Shown in pieces: positions 22,995 through 35,223 of a DNA stretch of 64,000 bases. A program made the position numbers and the translations under genes. This DNA comes from Atkinsonella hypoxylon (lineage: Eukaryota > Ascomycota > Sordariomycetes > Hypocreales > Clavicipitaceae). Position 1 is the stretch's first letter, and each line of letters begins with the position of its first letter. The notes beneath the pieces were generated by a model, which saw nothing but the letters and a program-made list of their open reading frames with translations, was not told where the DNA came from and did no database searches. The DNA lies in NCBI GenBank assembly GCA_000729835.1, contig JFHB01000115.1, positions 1 through 64,000 on the forward strand, read 5' to 3'.

Positions 22995-23846
22995 TGGGGC
23001 GGAGTCGGGAAGCCGTTTCTACACAACGTGGAAAAAATCAGCAAAAAATTCAACAAAAAAGAGAGGCATTCGGCTCGCGGCTACACAGCGCTACCGCGCA
23101 GGGACCGGCTGGGGGCCCAGCCTAAGGGGATTCGGAAGGGATATACAGGAGAGGAGGCTTAGAAGAAGAAGAAGAAGAGGAAGGGAACGCAAACCTAGGG
23201 GAGCCCCCCCTACTTATAGTTATAGCTAGCTTGCTCTAGCAAGCAAGGTTGAACCTAGCCTATGCTCTATAGGCGGGCAGGGACTAGCGCAGCACTAGAC
23301 TGCAACCCTAGAGGCTTATAGTATATACGCTCTAACTTACTTATAGAGAGGCTGTAACTTACCTCCTGCCTAATGCAGCAGTCCTAGGGGCGTAAGTGAA
23401 TTAGGCTTACTAGCACTAGGTTGCAACTAGCTTAGGCGTTCTTACTTCTGCCTAACCTAACTAGTTAATAACGTACATAACTATATAGCAGCTAATAGCG
23501 AGTAAGGCAACAGTAAGAGCTACTAGGCAGCGCTAGAGCGCTACTAGCGCAGTAGGGCTAAAAGCCCCTTACTTCCCCCCCCTCTTCCCCTCTCCCCCCT
23601 CTTCTCTACTACCTAAACACGCGCACAGGCGTATATATATACATCTAGCAACGCTGCTGTAGCTGTTAGCCTAGCGCAGCAGAGCACCTATTGTTTATAA
23701 TAGGGACCTTGCTGGGGCCACTTAGGCCCTGCAGCAGCATTTATTATAGAAGCACCGGGGTTTTCCTCCCTGCTACAGGGTTTTTCCACGGTGGATTAGT
23801 GACTAAGCAGGGGTTCTAGCTTTCTAGCGTAATTTAATAATAATAA
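22995..23846 (+). mobile_element. (TAA)n-tailed non-LTR retroposon, SINE-like, with 14-bp TSD
   Basis: A GC-rich island of about 850 bp inside the AT-rich E2a. It starts TGGGGCGGAGTCGGGAAGCC, ends with (TAA)n and is bracketed by the direct repeat TAATAAGTAAAGAG (22981-22994 and 23847-23860). Long variable TSDs and an A-rich simple tail are the mark of target-primed reverse transcription. No long ORF is present; a (GAA)n run lies at about 23162-23180 and a GGTTGAACC box at about 23248. It is either a non-autonomous SINE-like element or a 5'-truncated LINE 3' end. It is little RIP-mutated, hence later than its host. Confidence 0.75.
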
Positions 23847-23860
23847 TAATAAGTAAAGAG

Positions 23861-25175
23861 TTTAGGCTTCTAAGTTGTACTTAAAGGTAAGGTAAGTTCT
23901 ATAAATAGCTTACAATTGCTTTTAGCTTTAGAATACTATTTAATTCTCTAATATAAAGCGCATTTACTTGTAGGTCTGCAACAAACTTTTTCTCTTTAAC
24001 ATAATTTCCTATGCGTTCTTATATAACGTTCTATAAATCCTTCTAGATGCTACTAAGCAGCTGTCTTATGCATTTATTATTAATATCTTCCTTATTGTCT
24101 TCTGTTGCCTCTTTAACTATAGTAGATATTATCTTAATAACATTAATTAATTAATCTTTCTGCTCCTTAACTCTTTGCCTCTTCCTTAGGATAGAATATA
24201 GAGGTATAACTTTAGCACTTATTCTATTAATATAATAGACTTTATTAATACTGTCTGCTTACATTAGGCATTTATTCCCTATTGCTTCTGCAAGTGTAAG
24301 CATTAGTTAGTATAGGTCTTATAAGCTAACTCTAATCTTTTTCTAAAAAATATCTTTAAATAATTACGCAAGAAGCTATACTTTTATATCTATAGAGCTA
24401 TTTTCTTTAGCTTTCTTTTCTTTCCTTTTTGCCTAGTTTTCTAAAGCTCCTTCTTGCTTAATAGAGCGTTATATCTCTATAGTATAGACTCTAAAGGGCT
24501 AGGCTATAATTCTCTCCTTAATTAGTATATAGAGAGTCCTTTTAGGTCTATATTCCTTTATCTTAAACGTTAAAGTTACTGTAGTACTGTTAGTAGAGTC
24601 CCTCTTAAGGATAGCTTTTAGTAGGATATATATTAAGTAATAATTAGAAATATTAATCTTATTAAAGATTTAATCTAATGTCTCTCTCTCTTTCTTACTA
24701 GGCTTCTAATAGTTTAACGTTTTCCTACTAAATTCCTTAACTTAAGAACAATACTATCTTATAATATAGTAGTTAAAGCAATTAACCTAGAATACTATAA
24801 GCCTATAAAGATAACTTCCTATACTAAGGAAGCTTTATATAAGAATAGGTAGCACTAGATTATTTAATTCTACTGTTAAGATGCTTACTCTTTAATTATA
24901 CTTTATAAAGCTAATCTTATTGTTATACTAATGAAACCGGCATTAATCTACATAATAACCTTTCTTACTACAGTAATAGCAGTAATGCTGCCTTATGCAG
25001 CTTCTAGTTATATAGGTTCTAAAGCTCTAGGCATTATTATATATATTAACAGCGTTAATATATATATTCTGCCTTTCCTCCTTCTTCTTCCTAAATTTCT
25101 CTTTAAAAAGCTTTATAATATCTATCTTTAAAACTGCCTACTTTATAAGTATAATCTTTATATCTTTAAACTTCT
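23861..25175 (-). pseudogene. E2a internal region between retroposon and copia A
   Basis: RIP-mutated E2a sequence. It continues 22980 on the left after the retroposon and joins 33669 on the right after copia A. It should hold the gag C-terminus and the start of the protease. I could not read a domain. Confidence 0.4.
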
Positions 25176-25871
25176 TGTTAAAAATAAGCTACCCTGTATA
25201 GCCTATTTTTATGCCTACTAGTTGCTCTATTACGTGACCCTCATTAGGTCTTGTTACGTTGATTTTTAGTAGAGATATCGCTGTTACTAGATGCAAAACA
25301 TCTAGAATCGACTAAGGCAAAGTTGCCTAACCTATAGTTAACTTTAACTGCGATTTTCTCTACAACTAGCAATAGTAGAAATTCAAGAAGTATACTATTT
25401 AAAAGCTAAGAATTAGGGCTATCTAATAGTATAATTGTTAGATAGAGTTGCTTATAAGGGTTGCTTATTATTAGTGGAATTTATTAAATTGTGTACATAG
25501 GCGTCTCGTTTGTATAGCTGTAAGTCGATTTTTTTGTTTTTATATAGTAAATCTTTTTGCGGAAATTATAAAGTAGCCTATAAGCTCCTTCTAGCAACTA
25601 CAGCCTGCTAATATAGTTAGAGAGTCTATAAGGGACTAGAAAGATTTAAGATTCTACCCTCACTAACTTATTTATTACAGCGCTCTTAATATAAAGATAC
25701 TACTATTACAGTTATCTATTGCCTCTACGTAATCTATACTATACACTACAGCTTGATTTAGGCCGCTGCTGCTTCTACTACATAATAATTGCTAGGAGCA
25801 ATTATAGGTGCTAAATATAAGAGACCACTACCCTCTTCTATCTAGTCCTGTAATCCCTATTATTTTCAATA
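25176..25871 (+). repeat. Copia A 5' LTR
   Basis: About 696 bp, TGTTAAAAATAAGCTACC to TTATTTTCAATA. The ends form an imperfect inverted repeat (TGTTAAAAATAA / TTATTTTCAATA). Seven further copies of this LTR, of both orientations, occur at 28163, 32967, 43342, 44192, 51806, 53451 and 59013. Confidence 0.95.
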
Positions 25872-25886
25872 GGTTATAAGCCTAAA
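25872..25886 (+). other. Copia A primer-binding site
   Basis: The bases GGTTATAAGCCT directly follow the LTR. They match, with one TpG-to-TpA change, the complement of the initiator-tRNA-Met anticodon stem-loop (GGGTTATGAGCCC), the half-molecule primer site known from Drosophila copia and yeast Ty5. Copia C has the same bases at 51805-51794 (-). Confidence 0.65.
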
Positions 25887-26812
25887 AGACCTATCTGCAA
25901 GCTGTTAGCCCGCTAAAATCTACTATTGTGTACTGTATTACCCACTAGAAGCTATATTAAGACCTGCGCTAGCAGCTATCGCTGCTATTAGTAGCTTGCT
26001 GGAAGCTATTAATACCTGCTGCACACACATTGCTAGCCACTATACTGGTGTTTTCATTCTGCCCACCCTATACCTCCTGCACTAGTTCTATGCACCCTAT
26101 GCATACACACTTTTGAAGCTATTCTTAATAGCTAGGTTCTATCGTTGCGCAACATCAAAATATATACATCTATATACATTATATTTGCACTGCAAATCGT
26201 TTTATTAGGCACTGCCTAATTAATTATTTCCATTAAGAAATAAGCTTAGCGCTGCACTGCATCGCTTATTGTTGTGCTGTTATCTTGTATATTGTGCACC
26301 CTATGCACCTCTGTTAGTAGCTATACTACAATTTGTAGTGCACGCCTAACAGCTCTTATTGCAGATATTCCTATGTTTTCGGTCGTAGAATTAATTTATA
26401 TAGTAATCCCACTGGTCAGGATTTTAAAGTAGGAATTAGCTAGATATCCCTAAATTAGCTGTGCCTAGGTCTCCACTAATTTGTTAGAACCTAATTAGAG
26501 AAGAATCTCCTGAATTTTTTAGCTAAAAATAGCTAGGACCTGTGTTTTATGCCCCTTACAACCGCTTATTAATCTAGTCTGCTATACAAATTGTATGTGC
26601 ATATAGATCGCAATATAATGCAGCCTTTAGAGCCCGTTATACCTATTACGAAAGAAATTAGAGAAAAATCTCAGTATAATTTCTAAAGATATAGGGCACT
26701 TCTAGCCTATATTTAGTAAGAATTATTACTGTTATTTACTACTATTTCCACTGTAATTTAGGCTATAATTAGCTATAAAGAGCGTTAAATTAGCTATATT
26801 TTAAACCCTTAA

Positions 26813-28162
26813 AATAGCACTAAAAGGAACAGGTAAGGGAAAGAGCATAAGCCCTAAACGGGGTAGTGGTTCTAGTACACTAGCTACAGCTGCTGCTACT
26901 AGCTTTCCTAGTCCAGCAAGGTCCCCCCCTTAGCTAGTAGATTCCTCTTCTAATAAAGAAGATTATACAGCTAAGAAGGCTCTAAAAGAAGCTAGATTAG
27001 CTTCTAAAAGAGTAGTGCAAGTCTATAATGTTTAAGCTGATCTAAAAGCTTAAATAGATAAGCAACAAGAGACCCTAAATAGATTTATTAGGCATAGTGA
27101 AGCAAAACAAAGCTAAAATGAAGGTAATATAGCTAATTTACTAAGTAAATTAGATACTATAATTACATCTATAGGTAATCTCTCTATAGGGTCTCCCTCT
27201 AAGGTAGTAGATCCTATTACTTCTAAAAGAGCTTCTAAAGTCTCTTTTAAAGCCCCTAAACCTTCTAGTTCCTCTAATAGTGCTACTTTTCTGCCTGCTT
27301 TTAATAAAGGCACTATAAAAGAGTTAAATAAAAAGGTCTACTCTATTCTAGAGGCTGCTAAGCTAAAAGGCCCTAAAAATTTTAAACAGTAGAAGCAAGC
27401 TTTAACTATTTAATTTAAGGCACTAGAATTCCCTTAATTTATTAATAATCCTAGTATAGCTAGTACTTTAGTAGATTTAGAGCAAGCTATTATCCTTATA
27501 ATTATAAGAGATAGTTGCTAATCTAGACCTTAAGCTGCTATAAGCTGGTATAAGTCCTCTGTAGATGCCTATAACGTTCTAGTTAGGCAGTATTTGTAGA
27601 GTGCTAAAATACAACGTAGTATGCTATATACTAGTTATTATAACTTATCGTTTTCAAACTATAAGGGATCTTTAGAGGCCTTTAATGCTGAATTTAATAA
27701 TTTACTAGCTAGATTACAGCTCTATAGTGTAGCTATTGATTCTATTGACTAGGTAAATTATTATATTAATGCTTTAAAGAAGACCTTCTCTAGCTGGGCT
27801 AAAAGGCAGCGATATTCTATTAGAGCTGCTAGAGCATAAGGTCTATCTATAAAAATGCTGAATTTACAGTTTCTTATAGCTAATTTATTAGAAGAACAAA
27901 GAGATAAAAGCTCCTCTATATCTAAAGCTCTTAGTTATAAGGCTTCTAATGGTTCTAATAATAATAAGGCTAATTAAGGAAAGAATCCTCCTAATTAGAA
28001 GAAGAATTCTAACGATTCTAATTCTAATGATTCTAATGCCTCTAAAGATATAGATAAAGCCTCTAAGAATAAGAAGAAGTGGAAGGGCCGAAGAAGAAGT
28101 AACAAAAACTCTAGGAATAAGGATAGAGAAGCTGCTTTTGCTATAGGTTGTTATAACCTATC
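26813..28162 (+). pseudogene. Copia A gag, decayed
   Basis: Retroviral-like capsid protein. The original start reads ATA at 26813-26815 (ATA-GCA-CTA-AAA), an ATG lost by TpG to TpA. The frame can be followed with TAG/TAA at Gln/Trp sites. It has a Ser/Pro-rich N-terminus, a helical stretch with KQQETLNRFIRHSEAKQ, and a UBN2-like gag core (KELNKKVYSILEAAKL, then ALKKTFSSWAKRQRYSIRAA). A Lys/Asn/Ser-rich basic tail, RRRSNKNSRNKDRE, ends it. I see no CCHC zinc knuckle. The nested solo LTR begins right after it. Confidence 0.85.
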
Positions 28163-28857
28163 TATTGAAAATAATAGGGATTACAGGACTAGATAGAAGA
28201 GGGTAGTGGTCTCTTATATTTAGCACCTGTAATTGCTCCTAGCAATTATCACGTAGTGGAAGCAGCAGCGGCCTAAATCAAGCTGTAGTGTATAGTATAG
28301 ATCACGTAGAGGCAATAGATAACTGTAATAGTAGTATCTTTATATTGAGAGCGCTGTAACGAACAAGTTAGTAAGAGTAGGATCTTAAATCTTTCTAGTC
28401 CCTTATAGACCTACCGACTATATTAGCGGGCTGTAGTCGCTAAAAGGGGCTTATAGGCCACTTTATAATTTCCGCAAAAAGATTTACTATATAAAAACAA
28501 AAAAATCGACTTACGGCTATACAAACGAGACACCTACGTGCACAATTTAACAAATTCCACTAATAACAAGCAACCCTTATAAGCAACCCTATCTAACAAT
28601 TATACTATTAAATAGCCCTGATTCTTAGCTTTCAAATAGTATACTTCTTGAATTTCTACTATTGCTAGTTGTGGAGAAAATCGCAGTTAAAGTTAACTAT
28701 AGGTTAGGCAACTTTGCCTTAGTTAAATCTAGATGTTTGCATCTAGTAACAACGATATCTCTACCAAAAATCAACGTAACAAGACCTAATGAGGGTCACG
28801 TGATAGAGCAACTAGTAGGCATAAAAATAGGCTATACAGGGTAGCTTATTTTTAACA
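28163..28857 (-). repeat. Solo copia LTR nested in copia A
   Basis: 695 bp, TATTGAAAATAATAGGG to CTTATTTTTAACA, i.e. the copia LTR in reverse. It is flanked by a perfect TSD, CTATC (28158-28162 and 28858-28862), inside the gag-protease junction. The empty site is seen in copia C near 49490-49505. It is less mutated than most LTR copies here. Confidence 0.95.
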
Positions 28858-31800
28858 CTATCTACTAGCAACCAGGATACTATAGATTCCGATAGTGAAT
28901 CTAGCAGTTCTAGTAGTAATAATTCTTACGATTCAGATACGGAATCCACTACTAGTAATACTAGTACTACTAGTAATAATACCCCTTCTTTTAACTATTC
29001 TAATGGAATAATTAAAAACTCCTTACTATACAATACAGGTTCTACCTGTTATATAGTTAACAATAAGGCATTTTTTAGGACTTTTAAGCCTATAAAAAAG
29101 GGTAAAACCGCGCCTATTGCTACTAGAGAAGGTTCTATTTATCCTAAAGGACAGGGAACTGCTGTATTCTAGGTACTAGTTAGTACAAATCCAGCTAAAT
29201 ACAGGCCTTTAGCTCTAAAGAATGCTCTGTATTGCCTAGGTTTAGATACCAACCTAATTAGTGGTCTAAAGCACTATTTAATAGGGGGCACTCTCCTTAG
29301 AAATTAGCTATTTCTAGCTAATAGAAGCTGCTGTAGGCTTCTAAATCCTAAAAAGCATGGTTTCTTCTTACAGCTTAAGGGGCAAGAGACCCCTAGAGTG
29401 TGTAAAAACCACGCTAATCTCTCTTATATAGGATTTCTAGCTAGCAATAGTTATAATAGCAGTTATAATGCTAGTTATCCTATAGAGGTTTAAATCCCTT
29501 AACAGCCTAGTTTTAATCCAGAGGAATATAGCTGAATTGAGGAATTATCTAACTTTAAAGAAGAAGATAATACCAATAACGATGCTATAGAGCTATTAGC
29601 CCTAGTTCCTAAACGGGCTCCTAGTTAGATTCCTTCTAATAATAGGGATTTAGAAGGTCTAAATCCTAAGTTGCTAGATATTAGAGGAAATAGCCGTCTA
29701 GATCCCTTAAACGAGGCCTGTAGTTCTTAAGAGATCTAGCAAGATAGGTAGCAACAGGAAGCTAGCTCTAATGATAATTCTAGTAGTAATTCTCCTATTA
29801 CTGCTTCTTCTTCCTATAAGAAGCTCCTAGAATTAGCTGCTACTTAGCACGTTAGATTAGGGCATATAGGACTCCCTTTACTAAAGAAGACTGCTTCTAT
29901 TACTAAAGGTATTCCTAATTTTACAAAAATCAAGGAAAAGGATTTTAACTGTCTAGCTTGCAACTAAGCTAAAGCTGTTAGAAGACCTAGCAAGCATGCT
30001 ATTCCTAACCCCCCTAGATGTTTAGATATTATAGAGGGAGATACTGTTAAAATAGAGCCTATACTGCACAATAAGAGGCCTCTAGTTCTTTTTCTAATTA
30101 ATAGAAAATTACAGTATAAGTAGTCTTTTAATCTAGCTAATAAAGAGGGTTCTACTCTCTATAGCTGTATTAAAGGCTTCTTTAAGGAATTAAAAAACTA
30201 ATATAACTACTACCCTAAACACCTTTATTTTAATAGTAGTATAGAAATTAATACTAGGTTGTAAGCTTAGCTATCTTCTAAGGGTATTTGCTTTAGCACC
30301 TCTTGCCCCTATATTTACAAACAGAATAGGCTAATAGAGAGAGCTATAAGGGTACTTCTAGACCGTTTGCGTGCTACCCTACAGTAGTTACAATTACCTC
30401 TGTATCTATAGTTTTACATTCTTCCTGCTATAGTGGATTTAGTTAATACTACTGCAAATAGTACTAAACCACTAAGTCCTAAACAGCTATATCTAGCTGA
30501 TTTAGAGCCTTCTAGGACCTATAAGCCTAATTTTACTAAAATAAGGGCTATAGGCTGCTATTGCGAAGTTCTAATTCCTTTAGAACAACAATCTAGGTTG
30601 CAGAAGCTAGCTAAAAGAACTATTCCTAGTAGACTTTTAGCTACACTAGGTTCTAATGTATATTTAATATACATCCCCTCTAAACGAGCTGTTATAAAGA
30701 CTAGCTTTATTAAAATTATAGAAGGAATAGGTCCTATTTTATAGGGCATCCCTAAGGTTCCTATTAGTTCTATAGTGGATAATCCTTTAGAGGGAGAAAT
30801 CGATAACTAGCAGCAATTAGTGGATAATTATACTCCTAAGTATCCTTATCCTAGTTATCTAGATGTGCTGAATTATCCACTAGAACCTATAGATTAAGCT
30901 CTTCTACTAAGCAACCCTATAGAAGCTGTAGAGGCCCCTAAAGCCCCTATATCTATAGAAGCCCCTTAGGCTAATATAGAACCTATAGAAGCTGAAGCTA
31001 ATGCTAATGCTATAGATTTAGATAGAGATATATTTTCCTTAATTAAGGATCTATGCTTTAAGGCTAGAACTAAAGCAGCTATTACTTCTAATAGCAAGGA
31101 TAAACTTCCTAATACGTAGAAGCAAGCCCTAAAAAGCTCTGCTAAGCAGCATTAGATAGAAGCTACCTATAGCGAATTTAAGCAGCTATTAGCTGCTAGA
31201 ACCTTTAAATTTATAGGGAAAGACTAAGTACCTAAGGGCCGAAGAGTTCTAAAGAATAGGCTTGTTTATAGGCTTAAAAAGGATAAAGAAAATAATCCTA
31301 TTAAATATAAGGCCCGCCTTGTTGCTAAGGGATTTATACAAATAGAAGGTTAAGACTATCTAGAGACCTTTGCTGCAACTAGTATTCCTCCTAGCTAGCG
31401 TATATTATTAGCTCTTGCAGCTTTTAATAACTAGGAAGTTAAGCAAATCGACTTTATAGGAGCGTTTTTAAATAGCAAGCTAAAGGAAGCTATTTATATA
31501 GAAATCCTAGATGGATTCGTTGAATTTGCAGAAGCAACGCTATTAGTAGCTAAGCTACTAAAAAGCTGTAATTATAAGCCCTCTAAAGAGCAAGTAATTA
31601 AGCTAGAAAAATCCCTCTATAGTCTAAAGTAAAGTCCTAGAGAATAGCAGCAAATTCTAACAGAATTACTTTAAAAGCATAGATTTAAACCTCTTATATT
31701 AGACCTAGCAGTCTTTTATAACCTAGCTACATCTATATATATTGCTACTTACGTAGATAACTGTCTTCTAATTGGTCTAAATCTAAGCTATATTAACAAG

Positions 31801-32820
31801 CTAAAGAAGCTATTATATAAAGCTTATCCAATAGAAGATAGAGGACTAGCAGAATTCTTTCTAGGTGTATAAATTACCCGTAATAGGTCTAAAAGGTCTA
31901 TTAAAATTCACTAATCTTAATACATCCTTAAAGCCCTAGAGAGATTCAAAATGCTAGATGCTAAGCTAGCTTCTATCCCTATACAGCTAGGAATTCTAAA
32001 GCAACTAGTTATAAAACTTCTCTTAAAATCCGATTATAAGCTTTATTAGAGCATAATAGGCACTATAATGTACCTAATGTTGCTAAGTAGGGCTAATATT
32101 GCTTTTTCTGTTTAGTGGCTATCAACCTTCCTAGCTAAGCCCTATATAGAGCACCTAAACGCCTCTAAGCACCTCCTAAGGTACTTAAGTGGTACTAGAA
32201 GCCTTGCTATTATTTATAAGCATTCTATACCACTAGGGTTCTCTTCTAAAGCTTCTAGCTCTAAAGAAGTACTTAAGACCCTCCTTAGTTATTGCGATAG
32301 CGATTTTGCTGGTAATAAAACCTCTTCTAAATCAACCTATACTTATCTATATAAGCTAGCTAGTGGACCTATTAGCTGGAAATCAAAGAAAGCTAGTACT
32401 ATTGCTCTTTCTACATTAGAAGCAGAATCTAATGCATTATCTAAAGCTATAAGGGAATTAGAGTGGCTCTACAGCCTTTTTAAGGAGATAAAGCTACCTT
32501 TAACCCCTCCTATTCCTATTAGGTGTAATAATTAAGGCGCTATAGTTACTGCTTACAACCTAACGTTGTATAGTAGGACTAAGCACACCCTTTTGAAGTT
32601 TAACTACATTAGGGAAAAGATTCGTAAAGGTATAGCTAAGGTTAGTTATATTGATACGAATTAGATGCTAGCAGATAGCCTAACTAAGCCTCTTGCTATT
32701 TAAAAGCATTAATAATTTATTAAGTTACTAGAGCTTTCTAGCTAGCTTATAAAAGCAACAAAAACACTTAAAAAATCGAAAACAACAAAAACAATTAACA
32801 ACAACTAGTTATATTTAACT
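28858..32820 (+). pseudogene. Copia A pol: protease, integrase, RT, RNase H, decayed
   Basis: Ty1/copia polyprotein, continuing gag after the solo LTR. The protease has LLYNTGSTC (about 29026-29052), with the catalytic Asp changed to Asn. The integrase has an H-LGH-type zinc motif (HVRLGHIGLPLLKKT, then C-LAC, about 29848-29967), then LINRKLQYK and a core ending with the readable 30433-30744 stretch. RT covers about 31225-32000 with RLVYRLKKDK, KARLVAKGFIQIEG, IDFIGAFLN and YVDNCLLIG (31750-31776; Y-V-D-D mutated to Y-V-D-N). RNase H has CDSDFAG, LSTLEAESNAL and RTKHTLLKFNYIREKI (about 32290-32615). Stops are all TAG/TAA at Gln/Trp positions. Confidence 0.92.
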
Positions 32821-32956
32821 ATAACTACCCTGGAATTGCTGAAATTGGTTATATTATTTGGTTCTGTTATTAGTACTGTATTTCGTTAGTTGATTCTAAC
32901 TTAGATATCCTTTAAAGGAGCTAAGTTGCTTATAGAACTAGTTACTTCTTACATTT

Positions 32957-32966
32957 CTAGAGGGAG
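32957..32966 (+). other. Copia A polypurine tract
   Basis: CTAGAGGGAG directly precedes the 3' LTR, the usual plus-strand primer position. The same tract, in reverse complement (CTCCCTCTAG), abuts the 3' LTRs at 44037, 44884 and 59706. Confidence 0.75.
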
Positions 32967-33663
32967 TGTTAAAAATAAGCTACCCTGTATAGCCTATTTT
33001 TATGCCTATTAGTTGCTCTATTACGTGACCCTTATTAGGTCTTGTTACGTTGATTTTTAGTAGAGATATCGCTGTTACTAGATGCAAAACATCTAGAATT
33101 GACTAAGGCAAAGTTGCCTAACCTATAGTTAACTTTAACTGCGATTTTCTCTACAACTAGTAATAGTAGAAATTCAAGAAGTATACCATTTAAAAGCTAA
33201 GAATTAGGGCTATCTAATAGTATAATTGTTAGATAGAGTTGCTTATAAGGGTTGCTTGTTATTAGTGAAATTTATTAAATTGTGTACGTAAGCGTCTCGT
33301 TTGTATAGCTGTAAGTTGATTTTTTTGTTTTTATATAGTAAATCTTTTTGCGGAAATTATAAAGTGGCTTATAAGCCCCTTCTAGCGACTATAGCCTGCT
33401 AATATAGTTAGAGGGTCTATAAGGGACTAGAAAGATTTAAGATCCTACCCTTACCAACTTGTTCGTTACAGCGCTCTTAATATAAAGATACCACTATTAC
33501 AGTTATCTATTGCCTCTACGTGATCTAGTACTATACACTACAGCTTGATTTAGGCCGCTGCTGCTTCCACTACGTGATAATTGCTAGGAGCAATTATAGG
33601 TGCTAAATATAAGAGACCACTACCCTCTTCTATCTAGTCCTGTAATCCCTATTATTTTCAATA
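32967..33663 (+). repeat. Copia A 3' LTR
   Basis: About 697 bp, nearly identical to 25176-25871, ending TTTTCAATA and followed by the TSD CTTCT. Confidence 0.95.
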
Positions 33664-33668
33664 CTTCT

Positions 33669-35223
33669 AGGTTAAATTATCTATTTAATCTTTTACTTCT
33701 AAAATAGGCTGTATAATTTCCTTAGCTTTATAACTGAAATTACTTATACTATAATGCTTAGAACTTCTTCTGCCTAGAGGCACATAAAGGTAGTCCCTTC
33801 TATCGTTATAAAGTCTAGAATTGCGGTCTTCTAGCTCTATTCTAGCTTATATATACTAGCTAAGCTGCTCTAATAACTCCCTATAGAGCATTACAATAAA
33901 CTTAGCTCTAATAACTTTTATTTAATCTATAAAGCTAGTAAGTATAGTATTTAGTAAGGCCTTATAAATATAATTAAACTAAGAGGTTATACTGCGCTAT
34001 ATATAGAGCTTAGCGCTAATTATAGCAGCTTAATGCTCTTAAAGCTAATAGAGAGTGTCTTTTATAGTCCTTAAATAGTTCCTCTTTAGGTCTTTAAGCT
34101 TTTTATTAGCTTGCTCCTTTTAATCCTAAGAAGTAGCTTTATACTAAAGTAAAAGCTACTTCTTAGCTTCTTTCTAATTATATAAGGCATAAATAACCTT
34201 TATATACTTATAGATTAATAGGTTAATATAATAAATAAATATCTTCTACTAGTTTTCCTTTAGAATAAATAAGGTTTCTATCTTTAGCTTAAAGCTAGTT
34301 AAGTAATTAAGAACATTTTCTCTCTTAAATTAGTATATATTAAACTTCTTATTAAAGGTAGCCTAAGCTTACTGCTTTCTAATAGCTTTACCTATAGCTT
34401 TAGTAAAAGCCTTATAAGGTATAGCTATAGCGCTACTAGTACTAGCCTTTTTATCTTAAGCATTTAATTCTATTATAACCTTAGGTTCTAAAACAACTTT
34501 TTTAGAAGATTTACTAGATTAGCTAGAGCTAATATTAGCTGCTTTAGATATAAAGCTTATACTTTTCTTTAAGGGATATAGAATACTAAACTTATATAAA
34601 TAACTAGTAAAATAGCTTAATATAGAAGGTAGGTGTAAAGAGAACAATTAATCTTACTTAGTAGAAAGAGTGTAATATATATAATTCTCTATATTAACTG
34701 TGCATTTAGTGCTCTTACCTTCTGCTTCTATAGTTATATAAGCTCTTAACGCTAAGATATAAAGGCTAAGAACTTAGTTACTAATAACAGTAAATATAAA
34801 GATAACTGCTAAAATAAGAATAAAAGAGAAATTTTTCTCTATAATTAAATAATTATAACGTTTAAGGGATCTAAAAACTTCCTTTTTGCTGTATTAAAGC
34901 TATCTTAGCTAAGGGTAAAACAGAGGTTAAATAGGCTAACTAGTATTTATAATATAGCAATTATCTTTAACTAAGCCTAGCCCTTCTTAGCTTAAAAAAG
35001 CTGTAGAAATTTTCTTTCCTTCTTAATTAAATAATCCCTTATAATATAGAGCTTTTATCTCTATAATTTCCTTCTTTCTTATATTAGTAATATTTAAGCT
35101 AAAGTGCTTTTTTATCTTTAATACTTAGTAGCTTTTTCTTCTTTCTTTTAGGATCTCTATAAAAAACCTTCTAATTATATAACGCGCTTTAATTAGAATA
35201 ACTCTTTAGTAAAGCCTCTATTT
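33669..35223 (-). pseudogene. E2a gag-like N-terminal region, decayed
   Basis: Directly inside the right (5') LTR, minus-strand frames broken only by TAG/TAA can be followed for over 1 kb. They include IPYKAFTKAIGKAIRKQ, KRENVLNYLTSFKLKIETL and a Lys/Gln-rich helical segment KEQANKKLKDLKRNYLRTIK. The style (Ser-rich linker, then a helical domain) is that of a retroelement gag. There is no zinc knuckle in the part seen. Copia A interrupts it at 33663/25176. Confidence 0.55.

Larger units (their letters stand above)
25176..33663 (+). mobile_element. Ty1/copia element A, full length, RIP-inactivated
   Basis: 8.49 kb with LTRs 25176-25871 and 32967-33663 and a perfect TSD, CTTCT (25171-25175 and 33664-33668). 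The + strand order is gag, protease, integrase, RT, RNase H, which defines Ty1/copia. A primer-binding site follows the 5' LTR and a polypurine tract precedes the 3' LTR. A solo LTR of the same family is inserted in reverse at 28163-28857, between gag and protease. Confidence 0.95.

Noticed and set aside
23162..23190. (GAA)n run considered as a gene or satellite
   Set aside because: It is a short simple repeat inside the (TAA)n-tailed retroposon.
24931..25131. 66-codon hydrophobic + strand frame resembling a membrane protein
   Set aside because: It is AT-rich sequence in RIP-mutated E2a, where random frames are rich in Ile, Leu, Tyr and Phe codons. It is antisense to the element's apparent coding strand.
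28662..28844. 60-codon open frame (starting MLVVEKIAVKVNYRLG), repeated at 43840, 44688 and 53464
   Set aside because: It lies within the copia LTR, and its copies recur only because the LTR recurs. There is no independent coding evidence.
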